A DNA stretch of 64,000 nt from Synergistaceae bacterium (GTDB lineage Bacteria > Synergistota > Synergistia > Synergistales > Aminobacteriaceae): assembly GCA_031267575.1 (NCBI GenBank), contig JAIRYN010000073.1:1-64000 (forward strand), read 5' to 3'. The notes beneath the pieces were generated by a model, which had not been told where the DNA came from, did no database searches, and saw only the letters and a list, made by a program, of their open reading frames with translations. The position numbers were made by a program, and so were the translations under genes. Numbering within the stretch: position 1 is the first letter of the stretch; each line of letters opens with the position of its first letter. Shown here one piece after another: positions 1 to 8,431 of the stretch.

Positions 1-67
1 AAAACCTCTACAAACGCTTTTTCCGGTTCTTTGGGTAAAGCACCGCCGTGTTCACTCACCTAAACCT

Positions 68-292
68 TTATTGTCTGTGAACTCGTCCAATCGCGGCTAT
101 CAAAATGTGTACTTTTTGACAGTCTCCCTATCACTGGCTAGCAACAGCAAAATAGCTAAATTTTTCCTAGGTATTATACCATAATTATTCCAAAATTTTG
201 AGTCCAAATTTCAATTCTGGGATTTTATCAAAAAGTACGCTTTTTGATAGCCGCGATTAGGTAAGCTCACAGATGATAGAGGAATTTCAGGT
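68..292. repeat. Long imperfect inverted repeat (MITE-like)
   Basis: Two arms, about 89-119 and 228-258, are inverted copies over 31 bases with two mismatches. A weaker match extends outwards on both sides to about 70 and 290. Each arm contains its own small palindrome (TCAAAAAG/CTTTTTGA in the right arm). The roughly 108-base centre is AT-rich and has no ORF. The structure resembles a non-autonomous miniature element. An IS630-type transposase scrap lies 250 bases away, but no terminal match to it could be established. Confidence 0.6.
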
Positions 293-425
293 TAAGGTTT
301 TTCCCTGCATGCTCAAGCGATTATGCTCAATTTACATGTTATGGAGTATTTTTGACATCTCTCTAAAACTTATGTATCTATAACGCGTGAAAAAGTAGCC
401 GAGTGGTCGGAGGGGTTTTGTTATT

Positions 426-490
426 TCTCATCATTGATGTCTCATCATTGATGTCTTATCACTGATGTCTAATCATTAATCATTGATGCG
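426..490. repeat. Short tandem repeat, about 14-base unit
   Basis: About four imperfect copies of a unit read as TCATCATTGATGTC. There is no coding potential. It is one of many short tandem duplications in the window. Confidence 0.7.
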
Positions 491-511
491 GAATAGATCT
501 GGTACGGGACA

Positions 512-692
512 GCGAGTATATTTATGTGTACTGAACCTCTTGGAGGCTGGAGGCACGTAGTGGCTTTGAAAAGTCGTAAAAAAGGTGATTTTGCGCTGAT
601 GATGGCTGATGATGAGAGAGATTTACGCAAAGTATTATCCTGATGCCGAGCAAATTACGTTAGTGGCAGATAATTCGTGGCAGATAATTTAA
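512..692 (+). pseudogene. IS630-family transposase fragment (DDE domain)
   Basis: From about 515 one frame reads EPLGGWRHVVALKSRKKGDF, the conserved central stretch of IS630-type transposases. After a frame change near 615 the DNA reads YYPDAEQITLVADN, the stretch around the second catalytic Asp. Both ends of the gene are missing, and a short GTGGCAGATAATT duplication destroys the end of the motif. It is a dead insertion-sequence scrap. Confidence 0.75.
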
Positions 693-805
693 ATACTCAT
701 AACAAAACTCCAAACAGTTTTGACAAGAAGTTGAAAACAAGAAGTTGAAAACAAGAATAGATTCAGTGATAATTTCAGTATACTGAGGAGAAGGAGCGGG
801 TCAAT

Positions 806-2038
806 ATGGGAGTTCTACCAGAAATTGATAGAAAGAGCCTTTGGAGCGCGATCGAGGAAATGGGTTCGATAGGCGTTACAGCTTCGAGGCGCGCGCGACT
901 GGCTTTGGGACCGGAGGACTTGAAAGCCCGCCATTTATTGGTCCACTGGATGGAGGAATTGGGACTGGACATTCACATGGACGCCTACGCGAACCTTTGG
1001 GGCACGCGGCGCGGCCTGGATTTTTCGGCGGATTCGCCGGCCGTGTTCATGGGGTCCCATATCGACACGGTGGAAGACGCGGGGATGTTCGATGGCGTTA
1101 TGGGGGTTCTTTCGGGATTGGCCGTTCTCCGCGCGCTGAATGAAGCCGGCGTCGAAACGAAGCGCCCTGTGGCCGTCATCTCCTTTACCGATGAAGAGGG
1201 AGGGCATTTTTCGGCGGGGGGCCTGGCGGGGAGTCGTTTGGCCGTGGGCGCACTCGACCTGGAGACCCTGAAATCTAAACGCAACCCCCAAGGAAAAAGC
1301 TGGGTGGAGGCTCTGGGTGAGAGCGGGTTCCTAGGGAAAGATCGGCTAGAACCTCACGCTTATCTGGAGTACCATATTGAGCAAGGTCCCGTGCTTTTCG
1401 ACGAGCGGATCCAGATCGGAGTGGTGGAGGGCGTCGTCGGCCTCTCCTGGTTGCGGGTCACGTTCAAAGGCGAGGTGAACCACGCCGGGGCGTTCCCTAT
1501 GAACCGGAGACGTGACGCAGGACTTGCCGCGGCTCGTGCTGTCGTCAAACTCAACCGGCTGGCCTTCGAACTCGGCCAGGGCACTGTAGTCACTTCAGGG
1601 CAGTTGAACCTGCGCCCAAACCTTCCCAACATCGTACCTGGCGAGGCCATCTTGACGGTGGATATCCGCCAGTTCGACTCCGACTTACTGGAGCGGGGCG
1701 TCACCAGGATCGAAGAAATCGTGAAAGAGGCGGGCAAGGTGGAAGGAGTATCCGTGAACGTCGAAAATCTCGCGTACACGCGCCGCGCGGCATTCACCGA
1801 TGAAATGACGTTGCTAGTAGAGAACAAGGCCAAGGAACTGGGCTATAGTTCCAAACGGATGCCCAGCGGCGCCGGACATGACGCGCAGATCATCCACCAC
1901 CTGTGTCCCAGCGCGATGATCTTCGTTCCTTCTCGAGATGGTAGAAGCCATTGTCCCGAGGAGTACACCTCCCCTGAGGACGTCGGCAACGGCGCGGAGG
2001 TGTTGCTGCGTTGTGTTCTGGACCTGGCGAACCGATAA
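806..2038 (+). CDS. M20-family N-carbamoyl-L-amino-acid hydrolase / allantoate amidohydrolase
   Basis: Binuclear-metal amidohydrolase of the HyuC/AmaB/AllC group, which removes a carbamoyl group from N-carbamoyl amino acids or allantoate, releasing CO2 and ammonia. Metal ligands are visible: H85 in GSHID, D96 in MFDG, E130/E131 in DEEG, H190 in EYHIEQ and a C-terminal SHCPEE histidine. The dimerisation-domain motif GEVNHAGAFP is present. Length 410 aa is normal for the family. The start follows an AAGGAG site nine bases upstream. It stands alone between mobile-element scraps. A paralogue lies at 33153-34412. Sequence alone does not separate the two substrates. Confidence 0.88.
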   Translation: MGVLPEIDRKSLWSAIEEMGSIGVTASRRARLALGPEDLKARHLLVHWMEELGLDIHMDAYANLWGTRRGLDFSADSPAVFMGSHIDTVEDAGMFDGVMGVLSGLAVLRALNEAGVETKRPVAVISFTDEEGGHFSAGGLAGSRLAVGALDLETLKSKRNPQGKSWVEALGESGFLGKDRLEPHAYLEYHIEQGPVLFDERIQIGVVEGVVGLSWLRVTFKGEVNHAGAFPMNRRRDAGLAAARAVVKLNRLAFELGQGTVVTSGQLNLRPNLPNIVPGEAILTVDIRQFDSDLLERGVTRIEEIVKEAGKVEGVSVNVENLAYTRRAAFTDEMTLLVENKAKELGYSSKRMPSGAGHDAQIIHHLCPSAMIFVPSRDGRSHCPEEYTSPEDVGNGAEVLLRCVLDLANR

Positions 2039-2179
2039 CCTTGATCATTCAAAAGTGTATATACACTATATCTATCTTATCAACATATCTATCTTATCAA
2101 CCAAGAAATTTGTCAACGTCAAAAGCAGTCTCTGCCATTCATTTGTGATAATGTCCTCTTATTATAAATCGATGTTGGT

Positions 2180-2255
2180 ATATTTCCATGGCGAGGTGAA
2201 CCACGCCGGGGCGTTCCCTATTGAGCGTATTACCGAAGTATGGCAAATTTTCTTT
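2180..2255 (+). pseudogene. Fragment duplicating an internal piece of the upstream M20 gene
   Basis: Positions 2190-2220 repeat 1469-1499 exactly (31 bases, GEVNHAGAFP). The flanks read VYFH before and IERITEVW after, loosely like the gene's own context, so this may be the last trace of a second M20 paralogue. The rest of 2039-2416 is AT-rich, carries small duplications (ATCTTGTGTGAATAAAAT twice) and shows no gene. Confidence 0.6.
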
Positions 2256-2416
2256 CGGTCCTCTTCCTTTTCAGGCATTATTACGATAATATCTTGTGTG
2301 AATAAAATAGTATCTTGTGTGAATAAAATGGGAAAAAATGGAAAATAAATAAAATCAGAGGGGAAGGAGAGTATGCATAGCTTTACTAATGAGGATATAA
2401 GGTGTAATATGATGTT

Positions 2417-3058
2417 ATGGATAAGATATATAGTTCAGGGCAAGCGGCAGAATTTCTTGGCATCAAAGTAAAAACTCTACAGAAGTGGGACAGGGAGGAT
2501 AAATTAAAACCCACTTCACGAAGTAAAACAAATCGGCGGATTTATACTGAGAAGCAATTAAGAGATTTTCTGCGCTTGAAGTCGGAGGATTCTCGTGTCA
2601 GAGTCGTTGCGTATTGTCGGGTTTCTAGCCAAGCTCAGAAGCCCGACTTAAGAAAACAGCAAGCAGCTATTGAACAATATTGCGGCGAATTGAGGCTACA
2701 AGATGTCGAGTTTATTTGCGAAGTTGGTAGTGGTCTAAATTTTAAGCGACAAAAGTTTCTTAAACTGATGAAAGACATAGAAAAACAGCAAATCCGTCTG
2801 CTGATTATCGCTCACAAGGATAGGCTGGTACGTTTCGGTTTCGAGTGGTTTGAGCGTTTTATTAAAGATCATTTTTGTGAGCTAAAAATTTTGGACAGTA
2901 AAGAATTGAGTTCAGAGCAAGAAATGATCCAAGATTTAATGACGATAGTTCATTGTTTTAGCTCAAGGTTATATGGGTTACGAAACTACAAAAAATCCTT
3001 AAAAGAGGCATTGGAACATGATTATAGCTTACAAGACAGAAATAGATCCAGTGCCTGA
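2417..3058 (+). CDS. tnpA: IS607-family serine recombinase (TnpA)
   Basis: 213-aa transposase. Residues 1-60 form a MerR-type helix-turn-helix (YSSGQAAEFLGIKVKTLQKW). Residues 65-200 are a small serine-recombinase catalytic domain starting VVAYCRVSSQAQ, with the nucleophilic Ser in the RVSS motif. Length and domain order are typical of IS607 TnpA, and the frame is intact. A broken TnpB partner begins inside its 3' end, so the element has lost its accessory gene but may still encode a working recombinase. Confidence 0.9.
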   Translation: MDKIYSSGQAAEFLGIKVKTLQKWDREDKLKPTSRSKTNRRIYTEKQLRDFLRLKSEDSRVRVVAYCRVSSQAQKPDLRKQQAAIEQYCGELRLQDVEFICEVGSGLNFKRQKFLKLMKDIEKQQIRLLIIAHKDRLVRFGFEWFERFIKDHFCELKILDSKELSSEQEMIQDLMTIVHCFSSRLYGLRNYKKSLKEALEHDYSLQDRNRSSA

Positions 3059-3334
3059 GCAGATTGAGAAGATACACCGGACTACCGGCGTGTGTCGTTT
3101 TGTGTATAACCTATTTATAGCCACGAAATAGTAAAACTATAATTTAAGAGGATTACCAAAATTTAAGAGGAAACATGATAGCGACACCGGCTTTTACGTT
3201 TCTGATCACTACGTTCCTCGTAACAATGAACTCGTAACAATGAAAAGGATACAGAAGCGCGGCGGCATCGAATCAAGATATCCACCCTAGGCTGGGTAAA
3301 GCTGAAAGAGTATGGGTACATCGTATATGAATAA
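3018..3334 (+). pseudogene. tnpB: TnpB (IS607/IS605 accessory nuclease) remnant
   Basis: The ATG at 3018 overlaps tnpA and opens a TnpB N-terminus (MIIAYKTEIDPVPEQI, then CRFVYNLFIATK) that stops at 3131. Further on, 3265-3331 reads KISTLGWVKLKEYGYI, another conserved TnpB segment. Most of the gene, including the RuvC-like and zinc-finger parts, is deleted. Confidence 0.8.
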
Positions 3335-3893
3335 GCTATAATACATTAATGTTTCTACTGATAAGCTATTACAAAGCGCGACAGTGTGTTGCAGTGAAAT
3401 TCTATACGGTGTATCGAGCGGCGTAGGTAACAGGCTTGCGCGTTTCAATAGCTTTCAATATCTTTTAATAGCTTTCAATAGCTTTTAATAGCTTTCAATA
3501 GCTTTCAATAGCTTTCAACAATTTTCAACAGCTTTCAACAGCTTTCAATAACTTTCAACAACAAGGAGGTGGACCAATGAAGGAGAAATTTACGATTGAT
3601 TCTGGAGTTTGGGAGATGGTTCATATGCGTTCCAATAGCTGCTGATGTTGTAGCCAAAAACCAAGGCCGTGCAGTAGTTATTGCCCCGGTCACCGAACGT
3701 TTGCATGTAGAGACCGTATGTATCTACTGTGATGAAAATATTATTATAGATTGGGGCGATAACGGCGCTTGAGGAATATTTCCGCAAGCTTTGCGAGATT
3801 CAGCTTTTTCTTTGACTTCATACTCAAAGAAATACTATGCGAAACGTGTCTACTCGTTATAAGTAGGTATTAGTACGCTGAAAGAATCGGAGG
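3325..3893 (+). repeat. Dispersed repeat family, copy 1, with broken small ORF and leader-like 3' end
   Basis: This stretch matches 16549-17055 over most of its length, and its 3' part matches about 53889-54010. It holds an AAGGAGGTGG ribosome site and ATG at 3577 opening MKEKFTIDSG, which stops after 23 codons. A shifted frame continues VPIAADVVAKNQGRAVVIAP and later VCIYCDENI, so it may be a decayed gene. The last 60 bases (GAAACGTGTCTACT to GTACGCTGAAAG) are the best conserved and end just before a permease start codon, as in copy 2. No known family was recognised. Confidence 0.65.
3443..3562. repeat. Decamer array (GCTTTCAATA)n
   Basis: About twelve 10-base units, mostly GCTTTCAATA with T/C and A/C variants, lie immediately upstream of the AAGGAGGTGG site of the broken ORF. 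Copy 2 of the dispersed repeat has only a single related unit here, so the array expanded in this copy. Confidence 0.85.
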
Positions 3894-3905
3894 GATTTAT
3901 CTATC

Positions 3906-5213
3906 ATGTCTTTTCTGGAAAAGCAGTTCAAGCTCCAAGAGAACCACACGACGGTAAAGACGGAGATTCTTGCGGGTGTCACGACGTTTGTGACAATGGG
4001 GTATATCATTTTTGTCAACCCGGACATTCTCTCCAAGGCAGGAATGCCATTTGGTCCCGTAATGGTCGCCACCTGCGTGTCCGCCGCCCTCGCCACGTTT
4101 TTAATGGCGTTTTTGGCTAATTACCCTCTTGCTCTGGCTTCTGGGATGGGGCTCAACGCTTTTTTCACTTTCAGCGTCGTCTTGAATCCCGACATGAACG
4201 TTGGTTGGGAGGGAGCTTTGGCCGCGGTATTTATCGAGGGTGTCATCTTTATCATCCTGACGCTCACCAAACTGCGCGAGACCATTGTCAACACCATCCC
4301 CAAGACCTTAAAGATAGGAATCGCCAGCGGGATCGGCCTGTTCATCACCTTCATTGGTCTGCAGGGCGCGGGTATCGTTGTCGGTAACCCCGCGACTTTG
4401 GTGGGGCTGGGTAGTATCAAAAACAGCTTTTCCATTGTCCTGGCCCTTGGTGGTTTGATCTTAATGGTGGTTCTCGAACATTTCAAAGTCAAAGGCTCCC
4501 TTCTAATCGGCATCGCGACTGTCACCGGCGTGGGAATAGCTCTGGGTAGAGTGCCTCTGCCAGAGGCCATTGTCGCGACTCCTCCGTCGCTTACCCCTAT
4601 TTTCTGGCATTTAGATTTTTCTGGTCTAGGTGATCCCAATTTCTGGATTATCGTGTTTACCTTTTTCTTCGTCGATTTTTTTGATACGGTAGGGACATTG
4701 GTCGGCGTCTGCAACCGTAGCGGACTTCTGGACGAACAGGGACGATTGCCCCGCGCGAAGGACGCGCTAATGGCCGATGCTATCGGCACCGTCGCGGGGT
4801 CCATTTTGGGAACCTCTACCGTCACGACTTACGTCGAAAGCGCTAGTGGCGTTGCCCAAGGTGGACGCACGGGACTCACCGCGCTCGTCACGGGAATTTT
4901 GTTTTTGGTCGCTATTTTCTTCAGCCCCATCGTGGGCATCGTTCCCTCTTACGCGACGTCCCCCGCACTGATCATTGTAGGCATCTATATGATGATGGGG
5001 CTGCGTGACCTGAACTACGACGACTGGACGGAGTTGACGCCCGCGATGTTGGCCTTCTTCATGATGGCGTTGGCTTACAGCATCGCGATAGGGATCGAGT
5101 TCGGAATTGTTTCTTACGTTGTGATCAAGATCGTGAGCGGCAAGACAAAGGACGTGAATGTGGTTTTGATCGGCCTCGCGCTTTTGTTCGTCATCAAAGA
5201 ACTTCTTGCCTAA
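3906..5213 (+). CDS. NCS2/AzgA-type hypoxanthine/guanine permease
   Basis: 435-aa multi-pass inner-membrane carrier of the AzgA/PbuG branch of nucleobase:cation symporters, expected to import hypoxanthine, guanine or adenine. The N-terminal signature EILAGVTTFVTMGYIIFVNP, the GMGLNAFF motif and the FFVDFFDTVGTLVG segment are characteristic. It starts at ATG 3906 after a GGAGGG site. It is monocistronic with its own terminator. A purine permease fits the ureide/allantoin genes further along, although it lies about 30 kb away. Its upstream leader belongs to a repeat also found upstream of the ABC substrate-binding gene at 17063. Confidence 0.88.
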   Translation: MSFLEKQFKLQENHTTVKTEILAGVTTFVTMGYIIFVNPDILSKAGMPFGPVMVATCVSAALATFLMAFLANYPLALASGMGLNAFFTFSVVLNPDMNVGWEGALAAVFIEGVIFIILTLTKLRETIVNTIPKTLKIGIASGIGLFITFIGLQGAGIVVGNPATLVGLGSIKNSFSIVLALGGLILMVVLEHFKVKGSLLIGIATVTGVGIALGRVPLPEAIVATPPSLTPIFWHLDFSGLGDPNFWIIVFTFFFVDFFDTVGTLVGVCNRSGLLDEQGRLPRAKDALMADAIGTVAGSILGTSTVTTYVESASGVAQGGRTGLTALVTGILFLVAIFFSPIVGIVPSYATSPALIIVGIYMMMGLRDLNYDDWTELTPAMLAFFMMALAYSIAIGIEFGIVSYVVIKIVSGKTKDVNVVLIGLALLFVIKELLA

Positions 5214-5249
5214 GAAGCAATGCCAGACTGTTCGTTAGAAAATATAAGA

Positions 5250-5275
5250 GCGGGTCTCAGAGGCCCGCCTTTTTT
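5250..5275 (+). terminator. Rho-independent terminator of the permease gene
   Basis: Eight-base stem GCGGGTCT/AGGCCCGC with a CAG loop, followed by a run of T. Confidence 0.9.
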
Positions 5276-5340
5276 ACTTTCGGAGTATATCAAAACAAAC
5301 TCAAAATACTACATCAGAATACTATAAACAGAAAGAAAAC

Positions 5341-5376
5341 CACAAAAGAGGCTGCCCGAAGGCAGCCTCTTTTGTG
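5341..5376 (-). terminator. Rho-independent terminator of the flagellin gene
   Basis: A perfect 16-base stem (CACAAAAGAGGCTGCC) with a 4-base loop lies 18 bases past the flagellin stop codon on the minus strand. The A/T tracts flank it on both sides, so it may work in both directions. Confidence 0.9.
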
Positions 5377-5393
5377 ATTGAAAGTACGAGTCG

Positions 5394-7985
5394 CTAACCC
5401 CGGAGGAGACTCAGAACCGATTGAGGCATCTGATTGGCCTGAGCCAGCATAGCGGTACCGGACTGAGACAGGATCTGGAGGCGCGTAAAGTTCAACATCT
5501 CCTTGGATATGTCCGCGTCCCGAATGCGGCTTTCCGCGTCCGTGAGGTTCGTGCTGGTGGTCGTCAGGTTGGTGACGGTGTGTTCCAGCGCGTTCTGAAA
5601 GGCCCCGATCTTCGCGCGTTGCGTCGAAACTTTGTTGATAGCGGCGTCCAGTATGGTGATGCCACGCGCCGCGGCGTCGCGATCCGTCACGATCACCCGT
5701 GTGACCCCAAGGGCGTCCGCCGACATGTTCCCGATATCCACAGCCACGTCTTCGCCTTCGTTAGCTCCGACTTGAAATATCGTGCTGTTGTCCACCAAGT
5801 GCAGAATCGTTTCGTAGGGTTGCGACTGCTTGATTAAAGAGAAGGCACGCGTCTGCTCGTTCCACTCGGCCCGGATGTTCGCCATCGGGTCGAACTCCAC
5901 GTCCACGTTGGGATGGATAACCCCGACAAGCAGGTTGCTGGAGACCTTCACTCCGCTAGCGATGATGGTGCTATTGTGAGCGTCGTACACGGAGACGGTG
6001 AAGGAATTTTCTTTCGCTGTCTGTACTACATTGAGGGATAGGGCGTTGATGAGTTCCTCGTCGCCGGAGAAGGCGAGTTTGCCGCCATTGCCCGCCACCA
6101 TGGATCGAATGACGAGAGTCCCCGCTACGGACTCCATCGTATTATCGTAGGTTTTGCCGTCCTCGACAAAGCTCACGAACTTCGACGCGCCCTTGGTCGC
6201 GTACCGTCCCTGACCTAAATCCGCGGAGATAGCGTCGTTCAGCTTCCTCTGCAACACGGCCAGGGTATCGGTGGAGTAAAGCGTAACGGTAGCGCTCTTG
6301 CCATCGCCCTGAGAAATGGTGATGGTCTGGTGGTTGGTTAGCAGAAAAACGCCTTGGGGGTTCCAAAACTTGTTGATGTCTCGCAGTTGGACATCCGCCT
6401 TTGCCGTCTGCCCAATATAGGCGGCCTCAAAGGTTGTCAGAGTGGTCTTCGTGCTAGAGGTGAAATTGCTGGTCGCCCCGAAGTTTTTCTCCAGGTTCAG
6501 AACGATATCGCCCTCGTATACCGTCCCGTTGTCCGTGTTGAGATAGAAGTTGCGGAAGTGCAGCTCCTTTCCCGCGACGGCGGCTTTGTTCACCGCGTAG
6601 TGGAGAGGGCGCTCCGATACCCTGTAGGTCGGGGGATTGGGTTGAATTCCCTTGTTGTTCAAGTCCATGTCCGCCCACTTATTGGGCCAGTCTGGGGTCT
6701 GTTGCCCTTCTATCCGGACAACTGTATCCGCGGCGGGGGCGATGGCGGATTTTGTCGCGGTGACGTTGAAGACCATCTTGTCGCCCACTGCGTAGTCGAT
6801 CTTACCGCCGTTTCTCGTCGGATCGGACGTGAGGCTGTTCGCGTCGATGAAAATCGCGAAATCAAAGCCCAGCTTGCTGCTTGACGCCGGGGGAGCGGTT
6901 TCCCACTTGGTGGCCTCTTGGAGGGTTGGCGCCGCTCCGCTAGGCGCCTTGGCCGAGACGACGATATTTTCCTGAACGTGGTTCTCCACCGTGCCGTCTG
7001 CCTTCAGAATCGAGGACGTCAGGCGGAGCGTCACGGTCTTGCCCGTCATGTCCACCGCCGTAACCTCCGCCAGGACGCTGGCGTTGATATCCTGGGTGAG
7101 AACCGCGAAGATATCCTGCCCTTTACCTGTGCCAGGGCTCGAAGTTGATGGCGCGCTTGCCCGTTCGCCGGCTTGAATGCCTTGGCTGCTGTAATAACCC
7201 ACCAGGCGGGTGTTGCTCGCGTCGCCTCCGTATGCCCCCACCGCTGCGTTCCAGATTGCGTTAGAGTCAGCGAAAGCGGTCTTCACGTCGCCGTCCGCCC
7301 GTATATTGTACGCACCAGCCGGGATGTTGTCCACGCGAGCGTTCTCCACTCCCACTTGGTTATTGACGCTTTTGTTCATGACAACGTTTTTGTGTTTGAT
7401 CGTGAAAATATCGCTCTTTTGAGCTTCGGCCTGACCGGGATCCGCGTTGACCCTTATTTTGTAGTTACCCTCAAAGGCGGCCTTCTGTCCGAATTGATCA
7501 ATCTGGCGCAGGGATCCTTTGACGTAGGCCTTCGTGGAAAGCTCACTAGAGGACCACAGAGCGGCGGCGCTGCCATCAAGCAGCCGCTTTTTGTTGAACT
7601 GCGTCGCGGTGGCTACACGGGTGAGTTCCCCTTTCAACTGGTCGATTTCCGATTGAATGTACTGGCGATCTTGCTGAGTCAGAGTATCGTTAGCCGCCTG
7701 AACCGCTAACTCCCTCATACGCTGGAGAATACTGTGATCTTCGCTCAATGCCCCTTCCGCCGTTTGCAACATCGAGATGCCGTCTTGGGCATTCCGAACC
7801 GCCATATTCAAGCCGTTGATCTGGGCGCGCATCTTCTCGGAAATGGCCAGCCCCGCCGCGTCGTCCGCCGCGGAGTTGATGCGCAAACCCGTAGAAAGCA
7901 TCCTGACCGATTTTTGCAGAGCGGAATTTGTCTCATTGAGAGCGTTGAAAGCATAAAGCGCCGGTATGTTGTGATAAATCCTCAT
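5394..7985 (-). CDS. fliC: Flagellin, very large (863 aa)
   Basis: Filament subunit exported by the flagellar type III system. Residues 1-140 are a canonical D0/D1 N-terminus ([20 protein letters not shown], then [19 protein letters not shown]). The last 110 residues form the matching C-terminal D1/D0 ([20 protein letters not shown], ending [16 protein letters not shown]). Between them lies about 600 residues of variable D2/D3 sequence, far more than in a usual 270-500-aa flagellin, so a heavily decorated filament is expected. Start: ATG after AAGGAGG. A sigma-28-like promoter lies just upstream. Confidence 0.95.
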   Translation of the reverse strand: MRIYHNIPALYAFNALNETNSALQKSVRMLSTGLRINSAADDAAGLAISEKMRAQINGLNMAVRNAQDGISMLQTAEGALSEDHSILQRMRELAVQAANDTLTQQDRQYIQSEIDQLKGELTRVATATQFNKKRLLDGSAAALWSSSELSTKAYVKGSLRQIDQFGQKAAFEGNYKIRVNADPGQAEAQKSDIFTIKHKNVVMNKSVNNQVGVENARVDNIPAGAYNIRADGDVKTAFADSNAIWNAAVGAYGGDASNTRLVGYYSSQGIQAGERASAPSTSSPGTGKGQDIFAVLTQDINASVLAEVTAVDMTGKTVTLRLTSSILKADGTVENHVQENIVVSAKAPSGAAPTLQEATKWETAPPASSSKLGFDFAIFIDANSLTSDPTRNGGKIDYAVGDKMVFNVTATKSAIAPAADTVVRIEGQQTPDWPNKWADMDLNNKGIQPNPPTYRVSERPLHYAVNKAAVAGKELHFRNFYLNTDNGTVYEGDIVLNLEKNFGATSNFTSSTKTTLTTFEAAYIGQTAKADVQLRDINKFWNPQGVFLLTNHQTITISQGDGKSATVTLYSTDTLAVLQRKLNDAISADLGQGRYATKGASKFVSFVEDGKTYDNTMESVAGTLVIRSMVAGNGGKLAFSGDEELINALSLNVVQTAKENSFTVSVYDAHNSTIIASGVKVSSNLLVGVIHPNVDVEFDPMANIRAEWNEQTRAFSLIKQSQPYETILHLVDNSTIFQVGANEGEDVAVDIGNMSADALGVTRVIVTDRDAAARGITILDAAINKVSTQRAKIGAFQNALEHTVTNLTTTSTNLTDAESRIRDADISKEMLNFTRLQILSQSGTAMLAQANQMPQSVLSLLRG

Positions 7986-8016
7986 TATACGTTAACCTCC
8001 TTGTTACGAGACATCC

Positions 8017-8046
8017 TTATCCCGTTAACACAAAAAATCCTTTTGA
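8017..8046 (-). promoter_or_regulatory. Possible sigma-28 (FliA) flagellar promoter
   Basis: Read on the minus strand, AAAG, 15 bases, then CGGGATAA resembles the class-3 flagellar promoter pattern (TAAA-N15-GCCGATAA). It sits about 30 bases upstream of the flagellin start, with the AAGGAGG ribosome site between. Confidence 0.5.
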
Positions 8047-8356
8047 CCGTCCTGGTCTTCACTCACGCTTTTGTGTAGTACCTTTGCGTAGTCCCTTTGC
8101 ATAGTTCCATCGTTATCATCACGGTTGGCGCCGAAACTGAAAATTTTCCCTCCCCCTCAACGTTGCTCGCCAACTGACTCACGCTCGATCTCATTCTGTT
8201 TTTCAGCCAGAGCCAAGGCTCTTTTATCATTATAGGAAAGAATTTATGGAAATATATGTGATAATTCATGAATAAAAACCGGTAAAAAGATCTATTTCAA
8301 TTCAAGGCTGTTTTGATCGAGTTTTATGTAGAATCAATATATGTAGAAGCAATACA

Positions 8357-8394
8357 CGAGAAGCCCCTCACTATTAAGATTGAGGGGCTTCTCG
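8357..8394 (-). terminator. Terminator of the flagellin-like gene
   Basis: A 14-base perfect stem CGAGAAGCCCCTCA with a 10-base loop lies about 40 bases past the stop codon at 8432 on the minus strand. The remainder of 7986-8431 has no gene. Confidence 0.75.
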
Positions 8395-8431
8395 ATCGAG
8401 TTTACGCAAAAATCAAGTTCACGCAAAAAGT

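Noticed and set aside
1469-2220. Diversity-generating retroelement (template/variable repeat pair)
   Set aside because: Only 31 identical bases, no adenine-biased differences, and no reverse transcriptase in the window.
3443-3562. CRISPR array
   Set aside because: The units are contiguous 10-mers with no spacers and no cas genes nearby.
3700-3905. Known purine riboswitch before the purine permease
   Set aside because: The conserved three-way junction bases of purine riboswitches could not be found; the same leader also precedes an ABC binding-protein gene.
6354-7709. Long plus-strand ORFs opposite the flagellin gene
   Set aside because: They mirror the codon pattern of the minus-strand flagellin, have no ribosome sites and no recognisable domains.
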